From positions 1 to 33,074 of the forward strand of contig MUMD01000206.1 in assembly GCA_002155895.1 (NCBI GenBank): a stretch of DNA of 33,074 bases, written 5' to 3'. The notes beneath the pieces were generated by a model. That model saw only the letters and a program-made list of their open reading frames with translations. It ran no database searches and was not told the origin of the DNA. Positions 16,072-23,501 of this stretch are shown piece after piece; the first letter of the stretch is position 1, and each line of letters starts with the position of its first letter. The position numbers were made by a program, and so were the translations under genes. This DNA is from Streptomyces rochei (GTDB taxonomy: Bacteria; Actinomycetota; Actinomycetes; Streptomycetales; Streptomycetaceae).

Positions 16072-16311
16072 TCAGGCCCTGCCGACCAGCTCGAAGCCGG
16101 CCTCGTCCACGGCGGCGCGCACGGCCTCGTCGTCGAGGGGCGCCTCGGAGACGACGGTCACCACGCCGGTGGAGGCGACGGCCTGCACCGAGCCGACGCC
16201 CGCGATCTCGGAGATCTCGCCGGAGACGGCGCCCTCGCAGTGTCCGCAGCTCATTCCGCTCACCTTGTAGACGGTGGTGACGGAGCCCTGGGTGTCGGTC
16301 TGGGCGGTCAT
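16072..16311 (-). CDS. copZ: Copper chaperone CopZ (heavy-metal-associated domain protein)
   Basis: The 79-residue cytoplasmic protein is a single HMA domain with the Cu(I)-binding motif GMSCGHC about 20 residues from the start, followed by [17 protein letters not shown] and VDEAGFEL, the ferredoxin-like fold pattern. It would deliver Cu(I) to the N-terminal domain of CopA. ATG at 16309-16311 has GAGGAG upstream; a longer frame to 16368 runs into the promoter. Cys-Gly-His-Cys, rather than Cys-x-x-Cys of the pump, is common in actinobacterial CopZ. The gene precedes copA. Confidence 0.92.
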   Translation of the reverse strand: MTAQTDTQGSVTTVYKVSGMSCGHCEGAVSGEISEIAGVGSVQAVASTGVVTVVSEAPLDDEAVRAAVDEAGFELVGRA

Positions 16312-16377
16312 GTCGTTACTCCTCGTCGAGGGCGTGCAGGGCGGAAGCCGTGGTCCGGCGCGGACCACTCACCTCAC

Positions 16378-16397
16378 ACTGTACCCCTAGGGGGTAT
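16378..16397 (-). promoter_or_regulatory. CsoR-type operator and promoter of copZ-copA
   Basis: On the minus strand ATACCCCCTAGGGGTAC (16397-16381) is a G/C-block pseudo-palindrome of the type bound by the copper repressor CsoR. TACAGT (16383-16378) at its 3' edge is a good -10 box, so repressor binding would cover the promoter. The copZ start lies 70 bp downstream. No csoR gene is present in the window, so the repressor would act in trans. Confidence 0.75.
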
Positions 16398-16477
16398 GAA
16401 TGCGGATGGGCCTGCCGTGAGATGAGGGGCGGGAGGCGGAGACTCCGCCCACGACAGTACGGAAGTGAGGGTGACGG

Positions 16478-17515
16478 ATGCGCGCGGTCGTGTTCGAGCG
16501 CTTCGGGGAACCGGCCGAGGTGCGGGAGGTCGCCGACCCGCGGCCCGCACCGCACGGCGTCGTGGTGCGCGTGGAGGCCACCGGGCTGTGCCGCAGCGAC
16601 TGGCACGGCTGGCAGGGCCACGACCCGGACATCACGCTGCCGCACGTGCCCGGCCACGAGCTGGCCGGTGTCGTCGAGGCGGTCGGCGACCGGGTGGCCG
16701 GGTGGCGGCCCGGCGACCGGGTGACCGTGCCCTTCGTCTGCGCCTGCGGGAGCTGCGGGGCCTGCGCGGCGGGCGATCAGCAGGTGTGCGAGCGCCAGAC
16801 CCAGCCGGGCTTCACCCACTGGGGCTCCTTCGCCGAGTACGTCGCGCTGGACCACGCCGACGTCAACCTCGTCGCCGTCCCCGAGGGCATGTCGTACGCG
16901 ACCGCCGCCTCGCTCGGCTGCCGGTTCGCCACCGCCTTCCGGGCGGTCGTGCAGCAGGGCCGCGTCGCGCCGGGGGAGTGGGTGGCGGTGCACGGCTGCG
17001 GGGGCGTCGGCCTGTCCGCGGTGATGATCGCCGCGGCCTCGGGCGCCCGGGTGGTCGCCGTGGACGTCTCGGCGCGGGCGCTGGAACTGGCGCGCGCCTT
17101 CGGCGCGGCGGAGTGCGTGGACGCCTCCCGCGCACCGGACACCGCGGCGGCCGTCCTGGACCTCACCGGCGGCGGCGCCCACCTCTCCCTCGACGCCCTC
17201 GGCTCGCCCGTGACCTGCGCCGCCTCCGTGGGCGGTCTGCGCCGCCGCGGCCGGCACGTCCAGGTCGGGCTGCTGCCCTCGGCGGACGGCACCACACCGG
17301 TGCCGATGGCCCGCGCCGTCGCCCTGGAACTGGAACTGCTGGGCAGCCACGGGATGGCCGCGCACACCTACCCGCCGATGCTGGAGCTGGTCCGCACCGG
17401 CGTGCTCCGGCCCGACCTGCTGGTGACCTCCACCATCGGGCTGGCGGAGGTCCCGGCCGCCCTGTCGGCGATGGGGACGGCGCCCGGCGCGGGCGTGACG
17501 GTCATCGAGCCCTGA
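16478..17515 (+). CDS. Zinc-dependent alcohol dehydrogenase (MDR family)
   Basis: The 345-residue medium-chain dehydrogenase has catalytic-zinc ligands Cys38 ([10 protein letters not shown]) and His60-Glu61 ([17 protein letters not shown]). A full structural-zinc lobe has Cys90, Cys93, Cys96 and Cys104, and the Rossmann motif is [15 protein letters not shown]. An acidic residue ends the second beta strand ([11 protein letters not shown]), so NAD(H) is more likely than NADP(H). ATG at 16478-16480 follows GAGGGTGA. It is divergent from copZ; the 80-bp leader holds a GGCGGA-N3-TCCGCC palindrome (16435-16449). Its end overlaps the acetyltransferase end by 14 bp, tail to tail. The substrate is unknown, and linkage to copper export is positional only. 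Confidence 0.9.
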   Translation: MRAVVFERFGEPAEVREVADPRPAPHGVVVRVEATGLCRSDWHGWQGHDPDITLPHVPGHELAGVVEAVGDRVAGWRPGDRVTVPFVCACGSCGACAAGDQQVCERQTQPGFTHWGSFAEYVALDHADVNLVAVPEGMSYATAASLGCRFATAFRAVVQQGRVAPGEWVAVHGCGGVGLSAVMIAAASGARVVAVDVSARALELARAFGAAECVDASRAPDTAAAVLDLTGGGAHLSLDALGSPVTCAASVGGLRRRGRHVQVGLLPSADGTTPVPMARAVALELELLGSHGMAAHTYPPMLELVRTGVLRPDLLVTSTIGLAEVPAALSAMGTAPGAGVTVIEP

Positions 17516-18104
17516 CACCGGCCGCCGGCCGGCCCGCGCGACCGCCGGGGTGACCGCGGTGGGCGGCCCACTCGTGGTCGAGGACGGCCATCAGCACCTC
17601 GTCCACCCAGACGCCGTCCCGCCGCTCCACCTCCCGCCGCACGCCCTCGCGGACGAAGCCGACCTTCTCGTACACCCGCAGCGCCCGGTCGTTGAAGGCG
17701 TAGGCGTCCAGCTGGACGCGGTGCAGGCCGAGTTCCTCGAAGGCGTACCCGACAATCAGCCGGGTCGCCTCGGTGCCGATGCCCCGGCCCCGCCCCCGGG
17801 CGCCGATCAGGGTGCGGAAGGTGCAGGAACGCTCCTCGGGCACCCAGGCGTGGAGCACGACCTCGCCGAGCACCTCGCCGTCGGCGGGGTCGGTGACGGC
17901 GAGGTCCAGACGGCCGGGCTGCGCGCTGCGGGAGCCGTACCAGGAGCGCAGCAGCTCGGGGGTGAGTTCGTGCCCCGGCGATCCGGTGAAGCGCCGCACC
18001 TCGGGGTCGCCGACGATCTCGCCCATGCGCGCGGCGTCCGCCTCGGTGAAGGGGCGCAGCACGGTCCGCTCGCCGGTCAGGACGGGTTTGACGGAGAAGT
18101 CCAT
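17502..18104 (-). CDS. GNAT-family N-acetyltransferase (RimJ/RimL type)
   Basis: The 200-residue protein has the RimJ/RimL pattern: [19 protein letters not shown] at the start, an acetyl-CoA loop around [20 protein letters not shown], and the ending [30 protein letters not shown]. These proteins acetylate the N-terminus of ribosomal proteins or small amines; the target here is unknown. A Gly/Arg/Ala-rich tail of about 20 residues is unlike the fold and may be disordered. ATG at 18102-18104 has no clear Shine-Dalgarno; CACGAT ends 6 nt before it, so the start could be leaderless. It lies 49 bp downstream of the small HTH gene in the same orientation and overlaps the dehydrogenase gene by 14 bp. 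Confidence 0.88.
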   Translation of the reverse strand: MDFSVKPVLTGERTVLRPFTEADAARMGEIVGDPEVRRFTGSPGHELTPELLRSWYGSRSAQPGRLDLAVTDPADGEVLGEVVLHAWVPEERSCTFRTLIGARGRGRGIGTEATRLIVGYAFEELGLHRVQLDAYAFNDRALRVYEKVGFVREGVRREVERRDGVWVDEVLMAVLDHEWAAHRGHPGGRAGRPAAGVRAR

Positions 18105-18153
18105 GGGCGGATCGTGCCCCAGCCGGTGCCGGAACCCCGAACGGATTTCCGGC

Positions 18154-18345
18154 CTACCGCTTCCGGTTGCGCGGCCGGGACGCCACCCAGGCCCGGATCG
18201 TGTCCGCGTACCAGTACGGTTTGCCCCGCTCCACGTGGTCGGGCGGTGGCAGCAGCCCGTGCTTGCGGTACGACCGCACGGTGTCCGGCTGGACCCGGAT
18301 GTGGGCCGCGATGTCCTTGTAGGACCAGAGCCTTCGGTCGGTCAC
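18154..18345 (-). CDS. Small MerR/AlpA-like helix-turn-helix protein
   Basis: From GTG at 18343-18345, with a strong GGGAGGTG upstream, this encodes 63 residues: a single winged HTH (LWSYKDIAAHIRVQPDTVRSYRKHGLLPPPD, then a wing with GKPYWYADTIRAWVASR) and a basic C-terminus. It has no effector domain. Such proteins resemble excisionases, AlpA or the DNA-binding part of MerR regulators. No integrase or phage gene is near, so a chromosomal regulator is more likely. The target is unknown; the palindrome GGTGATCACC at 18417-18426 upstream of it is a candidate self-site. Confidence 0.85.
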   Translation of the reverse strand: MTDRRLWSYKDIAAHIRVQPDTVRSYRKHGLLPPPDHVERGKPYWYADTIRAWVASRPRNRKR

Positions 18346-18621
18346 TGGTCGCACCTCCCTGTGCGCACCTCGGCGGCGACCGGGGACGGCCGCTGGGGGG
18401 AGCCGGGTGCTGCGTCGGTGATCACCAAGCCTGCGACGGGTGAACGACACCGAGTGACGAGCGGTCAGGGGTCGTTCCCGGATGTGACGGAAGCCCCGTG
18501 CGCCCGTGACATGCGTGACGGAGCCGGGCCTTTTGTGACACGAGTGCCACGAAGTCGTCCACCGGAGTTCAGGCGTGGCGCGTTGACTCTCCGGGCGTCG
18601 CGCGGCACTGGGAGGGGCGTA
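18346..18621. other. Gene-free spacer upstream of the HTH gene
   Basis: No coding signal on either strand. It includes the 10-bp palindrome GGTGATCACC (18417-18426) and several GTGAC words (18437-18535), probably part of the minus-strand HTH promoter region. I see no further structure. Confidence 0.5.
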
Positions 18622-18660
18622 CGGACGACCGTCCGGACCATGTCGTCCGAATGTCCGGAC
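18622..18660. promoter_or_regulatory. Cluster of GTCCGGAC palindromes upstream of a -35 box
   Basis: Three overlapping or spaced palindromes occur: CGGACG-AC-CGTCCG (18622-18635), GTCCGGAC (18631-18638) and GTCCGGAC (18653-18660). The two GTCCGGAC copies are 22 bp apart centre to centre, and a half-site GTCCGA lies between them (18645). The last copy ends 6 bp before the -35 element, a position suited to an activator; the binding protein is not known. Confidence 0.65.
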
Positions 18661-18666
18661 AAAACA

Positions 18667-18695
18667 TTGACAGGCCGCACCCGCGGGGCTAGAAA
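18667..18695 (+). promoter_or_regulatory. Strong housekeeping-type promoter upstream of mmsA
   Basis: TTGACA (18667-18672), a 17-nt spacer and TAGAAA (18690-18695) form a near-consensus promoter for the main sigma factor. Start of transcription is expected near 18702, 32 nt before the small frame at 18734 and about 440 nt before mmsA. Confidence 0.7.
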
Positions 18696-18733
18696 CCGGG
18701 GGAGACACCACGGCGGGCACGAAGGGGGACGCG

Positions 18734-19006
18734 ATGGCGCACGACCCGATCGGCCGGGGCCCGGAGCACGCGCCCGCCGACGCCGGTTCCCCCACCGAAC
18801 GCCTCCGGCGCGGGACGGCCGCCCCGCCCTGGCAGGAGCGAGGCGCGAGCGCCGACTCCCCGCTCGTACCGCCCCCGCGCCGGAGGTTCCCGCGCCCCGC
18901 CGACCGGGCGACACTGCCCCACGTGTCCACTCGGACGCCCGAACGGCATACACAGTGTCGGGCGCGCACGGAGCGCCCGCCTGCTGGGATGGACCCATGG
19001 CAGTGA
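18734..19006 (+). CDS. Possible small Pro/Arg-rich protein of unknown function
   Basis: I do not recognise this protein. The 90-codon frame begins at ATG 18734 with AGGGGG 5 nt upstream and sits about 32 nt after a strong promoter. Its first 60 codons keep high third-position G+C, which then drops. The product is Pro-, Arg- and Ala-rich with no membrane segment or known motif, and probably disordered. It lies on the mmsA strand and ends 133 bp before mmsA, so it may be a leader peptide or simply an open stretch of the mmsA 5' region. A second tiny frame (18997-19125, Arg/Thr-rich, 42 codons) ends inside the mmsA ribosome-binding site. Confidence 0.35.
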   Translation: MAHDPIGRGPEHAPADAGSPTERLRRGTAAPPWQERGASADSPLVPPPRRRFPRPADRATLPHVSTRTPERHTQCRARTERPPAGMDPWQ

Positions 19007-19139
19007 CCGTGACCCGGAGGTCGCGGGCCGTGACCCGAGGGCCGCGGACCGCGCCCCGGCCGTCCCCGGTCACCGCCCGTGAGCTGGACCAACGGCACGT
19101 CTCGACCCGTCGCCGCCATCTGTGAAGGAGTTCTCGGTC

Positions 19140-20642
<1,503 letters not shown>

Positions 20643-20665
20643 GCGCGCCCACCGCGGACGCCCCG

Positions 20666-20709
20666 ACACCGGTGCCCCGGCCCGCCCGTGCGGGCCGGGG
20701 CACCGGTGT
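20666..20709. terminator. Perfect 20-bp bidirectional terminator between mmsA and lipoprotein gene
   Basis: Arm ACACCGGTGCCCCGGCCCGC (20666-20685) is exactly complementary to 20690-20709, with loop CCGT. It lies 24 bp after the mmsA stop and 7 bp after the end of the convergent lipoprotein gene, so it should stop both transcripts. Confidence 0.92.
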
Positions 20710-20715
20710 GCGGTC

Positions 20716-21576
20716 TCAGCCGGTCATCGCCCCCGAGTCCTTCACTTCCTCGGTGAGGTCCCCGACCTCCCGGGCGGGCGGCGCCACGATCTCCTCGGTG
20801 GCCCCGAACCTGTCGAAGTCCATGGTGACCGTCATGGTGCCGAACTCCTGCTTCAGACGCACCGGCAGGTCCTTCTCGCCCACCCAGATGTCCATGGTGA
20901 TCGAGTCGACGCCGGCGGAGCCGAGCATGCTGTCGGCACCGCTGAAGGCATCCTTGAACTTGCCCAGGTCCTCCCCGTCGAGCACCGCGCGGTAGTGCGT
21001 CGTGGGCTTGCCGTTGACGGTCTCCGCGCCGAGGTCCTCGACGTCGCTGGCGTACTTCAGGCCCTTCATGGAGTCCGCCGGGCCGGCCCCGCCGGCGGCT
21101 CCGCTGAACGCGGCGGCGCCCGACTCGCCGAAGATCGCCGAACCGTCGATCTTCATCCACTCCTTGCCCGCGAGCGGGCCGGCGGGCTGCGGGTCGATGT
21201 CGTAGTAGTAGGCGCCGTCCACGAACAGGGTGCGCACGGTCGGGGAGTCCGTCAGCTCCTGCATCTGCACGGCCTCGGTGTCCATCGCGACGTCGAGCGC
21301 GTAGCCGTCGCCCCAGGAGTACGTGCCGTCCATGGCGATCGGCTCGCCGGTGCCCAGATCGGTCGTCGTCCTGACCTCGGCGGAGCCCAGCTCCTCGGTC
21401 CGGTCGGTGGCCCGCGAGAGCGCCGCCATGATGGTGTCGGCCTTGCTCACCGCCGTGTCGGCCGCCTTCTCGGCGCCCTCGGAAGCCTTCTCGGCTCCCT
21501 CCGTTCCGCACGCGGTCGCCGTGATCATCGCCGCCGCCGTCAGCCCCACCCAGGCCGCGGTGTACCTCAGCTTCAT
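20716..21576 (-). CDS. Secreted lipoprotein, probable LolA/LppX-like fold
   Basis: The 286-residue product has a lipoprotein signal (MKLRYTAAWVGLTAAAMITATAC, lipid Cys23). An Ala/Glu/Lys-rich helix follows (EGAEKASEGAEKAADTA), then a beta-rich body with alternating Tyr/Trp strands (DGTYSWGDGYALDVAMDT, VDGAYYYDI, TMDIWVGEKDLPVRLKQEF) like LppX/LprG or LolA lipid-binding proteins. ATG at 21574-21576 is preceded by GGTGGGGAC; a longer frame would precede the signal peptide and was rejected. A TAGAGT -10 box (21628-21623, minus strand) lies about 47 nt upstream. The protein would sit on the outer face of the membrane. Role and ligand are unknown; the fold is inferred from pattern. Confidence 0.85.
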   Translation of the reverse strand: MKLRYTAAWVGLTAAAMITATACGTEGAEKASEGAEKAADTAVSKADTIMAALSRATDRTEELGSAEVRTTTDLGTGEPIAMDGTYSWGDGYALDVAMDTEAVQMQELTDSPTVRTLFVDGAYYYDIDPQPAGPLAGKEWMKIDGSAIFGESGAAAFSGAAGGAGPADSMKGLKYASDVEDLGAETVNGKPTTHYRAVLDGEDLGKFKDAFSGADSMLGSAGVDSITMDIWVGEKDLPVRLKQEFGTMTVTMDFDRFGATEEIVAPPAREVGDLTEEVKDSGAMTG

Positions 21577-21921
21577 GAGTCCCCACCCGTTGCCGTGTTC
21601 CTGTGATTCATCTGTGCGCGGGACTCTACCGGGCACCACCGACACCGTCCGGCCGCCGGACGGCGGCACGTTTTTTCGCCCCGCCCCCCACGGTTCCCGC
21701 ACGCCCTCAAGGGGCCCTTCAGGAAAGGGGACTGATGCGTTTTCCGGTCACCGACCCGGTATCGGACAACGGTTTCCGTAGGTAAACGGCCATTGACTCG
21801 GCGGTTTTCGTCGGTATTCCATCTGGCGTCGGGAGCGGACGAGAACCACGTACGACCAAGCCGCCGGAGGCGATAGCGCTCCCGCCCGAACCCCACCGCA
21901 CGAGTCGATCGGAACCGCTCC
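21577..21921. other. Divergent promoter region between lipoprotein and APC transporter genes
   Basis: No gene is seen. A 6-bp hairpin (CCGTCC 21645-21650, GGACGG 21658-21663) is followed by six T at 21671-21676. It looks like a plus-strand intrinsic terminator although no plus-strand gene precedes it. An A+T-richer part (21725-21825) includes repeated ACGG/CCGT words and the promoter below. Confidence 0.5.
21793..21820 (+). promoter_or_regulatory. Candidate promoter of the APC transporter gene
   Basis: TTGACT (21793-21798), N16 and TATTCC (21815-21820) resemble a main-sigma promoter with a short spacer. It would give a leader of about 95 nt before ATG 21922. Confidence 0.5.
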
Positions 21922-23343
21922 ATGACCGACACGCTCCGCCCCGCCGAGACCGCCGCCGCGCCCCCGGACGTCCCGGCCCCTCCGGAGTCCCGGACCCTCA
22001 AGCGGTCCATCGGCGTCGTCGGCGGCACCCTGCTGACGCTCTCGTGCGTGACCCCCGCCTCGACCCTCTTCGTGGTCGTCCCCGACCTGTTCGGCTCGCT
22101 CGGCACCGCCACCACCCTGACGATCGCCATCGGCTCCCTCCTGTGCGTCGCCGTGGCGTTCTGCTACTCCGAGCTGGGCACCCTCATCCCCAGCGCGGGC
22201 GGCGAGTACGCCATGGTGTCGACGATGGCCGGGCGGCTGGCGGGCTGGCTGGTCTTCGTGCTCTCCCTGCTGGTCGTCATGATCGTGCCGCCGGTCATCG
22301 CGATGGGCACCGCCGACTACCTCGAACCGGTCGTGCGCCTCGAGCCGTCCCTCGCGGGCGCCGGCGTGATGCTGCTCGCCACCCTCGCGGGCCTGCTCGA
22401 CCTGCGCGCCAACGCCTGGATCACCGGCGTCTTCCTGGTCCTGGAGGTCATCGCCGCGGCCGTCGTCGCGGTGCTGGGCTTCGCCCACGCCGAGCGCGGC
22501 CCCGGCAGCCTCGTCTCCATGGAGGTGGCCGGCGCGGACGGCGGCGCGGACCCCGTGACGGCCGTGCTGGTCGTCTCCGGGCTCGCCATCGCCCTCTTCG
22601 TCACCCAGGGCTTCTCCACCGCGGTCTACCTCTCCGAGGAACTGGAGGACCCGCGCCGCAACGTCGCCCGCACGGTCCTCGCCACCCTCGGCATCTCCGC
22701 CGTGATCATCCTGGTCCCGGTCGCCGCCATCACCCTGGGCGCCTCCGACCTCGCGGAGCTGACCGGCGGCGACATAGGCGCGATGGTCACCGCCTGGTCC
22801 GACTCCGCCGTCGGCACCTTCGTCAGCCTCTGCGTGGCCCTCGCCATCGTCAACGCCGGCATCGTCATGGTCATCCAGAACTCCCGCGTCCTGTTCGCCT
22901 CCGCCCGCGACAAGGCGTGGCCCGGGCCGGTGAACACCGTCTTCGCCAAGCTCGGCCGGTTCGGTTCCCCGTGGGTCGCCACCCTCGCCGTCGGCGTGCC
23001 GGGCGCCGCGATGTGCTTCGTCGACCTGGACACCCTGTACGGCGTCACGGGCGTCTCCGTCACCGGGATGTACCTGCTCGTCGCCGTCGCCGCCCTGCTC
23101 GCCCGGCGCGGCCCCCACCGGCGGGCGCAGGCGTGGCGCATGCCCGTGTGGCCCGCGGTCCCGGTCCTGCTGATCGCCGTCCTCGCCTACATCCTGACCC
23201 AGCAGGAGACGAGCCACCTGCTGTGGACCGGCGGCATCACCGCGGTGGCCACGCTGTACTGGGCCCTGTACCTGCGTCCGCGCCGGGGCACGCGGTGGCT
23301 GGTGACGGTCCCCGAGGACGTGCGCGAGCCGTCCCGGCCGTGA
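21922..23343 (+). CDS. APC-superfamily amino acid transporter
   Basis: The 473-residue integral membrane protein has about twelve hydrophobic segments. It also has APC features: a Gly-rich first helix (RSIGVVGGTLLTLSCVTPAST), SELGTLIPSAGGEYAMV in helix 3, and the loop YLSEELEDPRRNVARTV after helix 6, the conserved E-x-x-x-P-R signature of amino-acid permeases. The 28 N-terminal residues are Ala/Pro-rich and cytosolic. It would import an amino acid or amine by secondary transport; the substrate cannot be read. ATG at 21922 has only a weak GGAA upstream. A 12-bp hairpin follows 15 bp after the stop, so it is probably transcribed alone. Confidence 0.92.
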   Translation: MTDTLRPAETAAAPPDVPAPPESRTLKRSIGVVGGTLLTLSCVTPASTLFVVVPDLFGSLGTATTLTIAIGSLLCVAVAFCYSELGTLIPSAGGEYAMVSTMAGRLAGWLVFVLSLLVVMIVPPVIAMGTADYLEPVVRLEPSLAGAGVMLLATLAGLLDLRANAWITGVFLVLEVIAAAVVAVLGFAHAERGPGSLVSMEVAGADGGADPVTAVLVVSGLAIALFVTQGFSTAVYLSEELEDPRRNVARTVLATLGISAVIILVPVAAITLGASDLAELTGGDIGAMVTAWSDSAVGTFVSLCVALAIVNAGIVMVIQNSRVLFASARDKAWPGPVNTVFAKLGRFGSPWVATLAVGVPGAAMCFVDLDTLYGVTGVSVTGMYLLVAVAALLARRGPHRRAQAWRMPVWPAVPVLLIAVLAYILTQQETSHLLWTGGITAVATLYWALYLRPRRGTRWLVTVPEDVREPSRP

Positions 23344-23358
23344 CGCGCTCCGGGCCCT

Positions 23359-23387
23359 GGCGGCCGGCGCGGACGGCGCCGGCCGCC
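23359..23387 (+). terminator. Terminator of the APC transporter gene
   Basis: GGCGGCCGGCGC (23359-23370) pairs perfectly with 23376-23387 around loop GGACG, 15 bp after the stop codon. Confidence 0.85.
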
Positions 23388-23392
23388 CCCCG

Positions 23393-23414
23393 GCGTACCG
23401 CGCCCGCGGTACGC
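23393..23414. repeat. 22-bp perfect palindrome upstream of the hydrolase-ABC gene
   Basis: GCGTACCGCG (23393-23402) and its complement CGCGGTACGC (23405-23414) are split by only CC. A 2-nt gap makes a poor RNA loop, so a protein-binding site (TetR- or GntR-like geometry) is more likely than a terminator. It lies 75 bp upstream of the presumed -10 box of the next gene. Confidence 0.6.
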
Positions 23415-23489
23415 GGCGCCCGCGCCCTACGCCCCAGGGAGGGGCGGAGGTTCGGCCCCGGGACTGCCACCGATGTCGGCGGCGGCCCG

Positions 23490-23501
23490 TACCGTTGACC
23501 C
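23490..23501 (+). promoter_or_regulatory. -10 box for a leaderless hydrolase-ABC transcript
   Basis: TACCGT (23490-23495) lies 6 nt before ATG 23502 and there is no Shine-Dalgarno, the same arrangement as recD2. A -35 element could not be fixed. Confidence 0.55.

Noticed and set aside
18154-18345. Small HTH protein as an excisionase marking an integrated element
   Set aside because: No integrase, attachment-site repeat, tRNA gene or other phage or plasmid gene is nearby, and flanking genes look like core chromosome.
18997-19125. A 42-codon frame ending in the mmsA ribosome-binding site
   Set aside because: It is too short and Arg/Thr/Pro-biased to call as a gene; kept only as a possible leader peptide in a finding.
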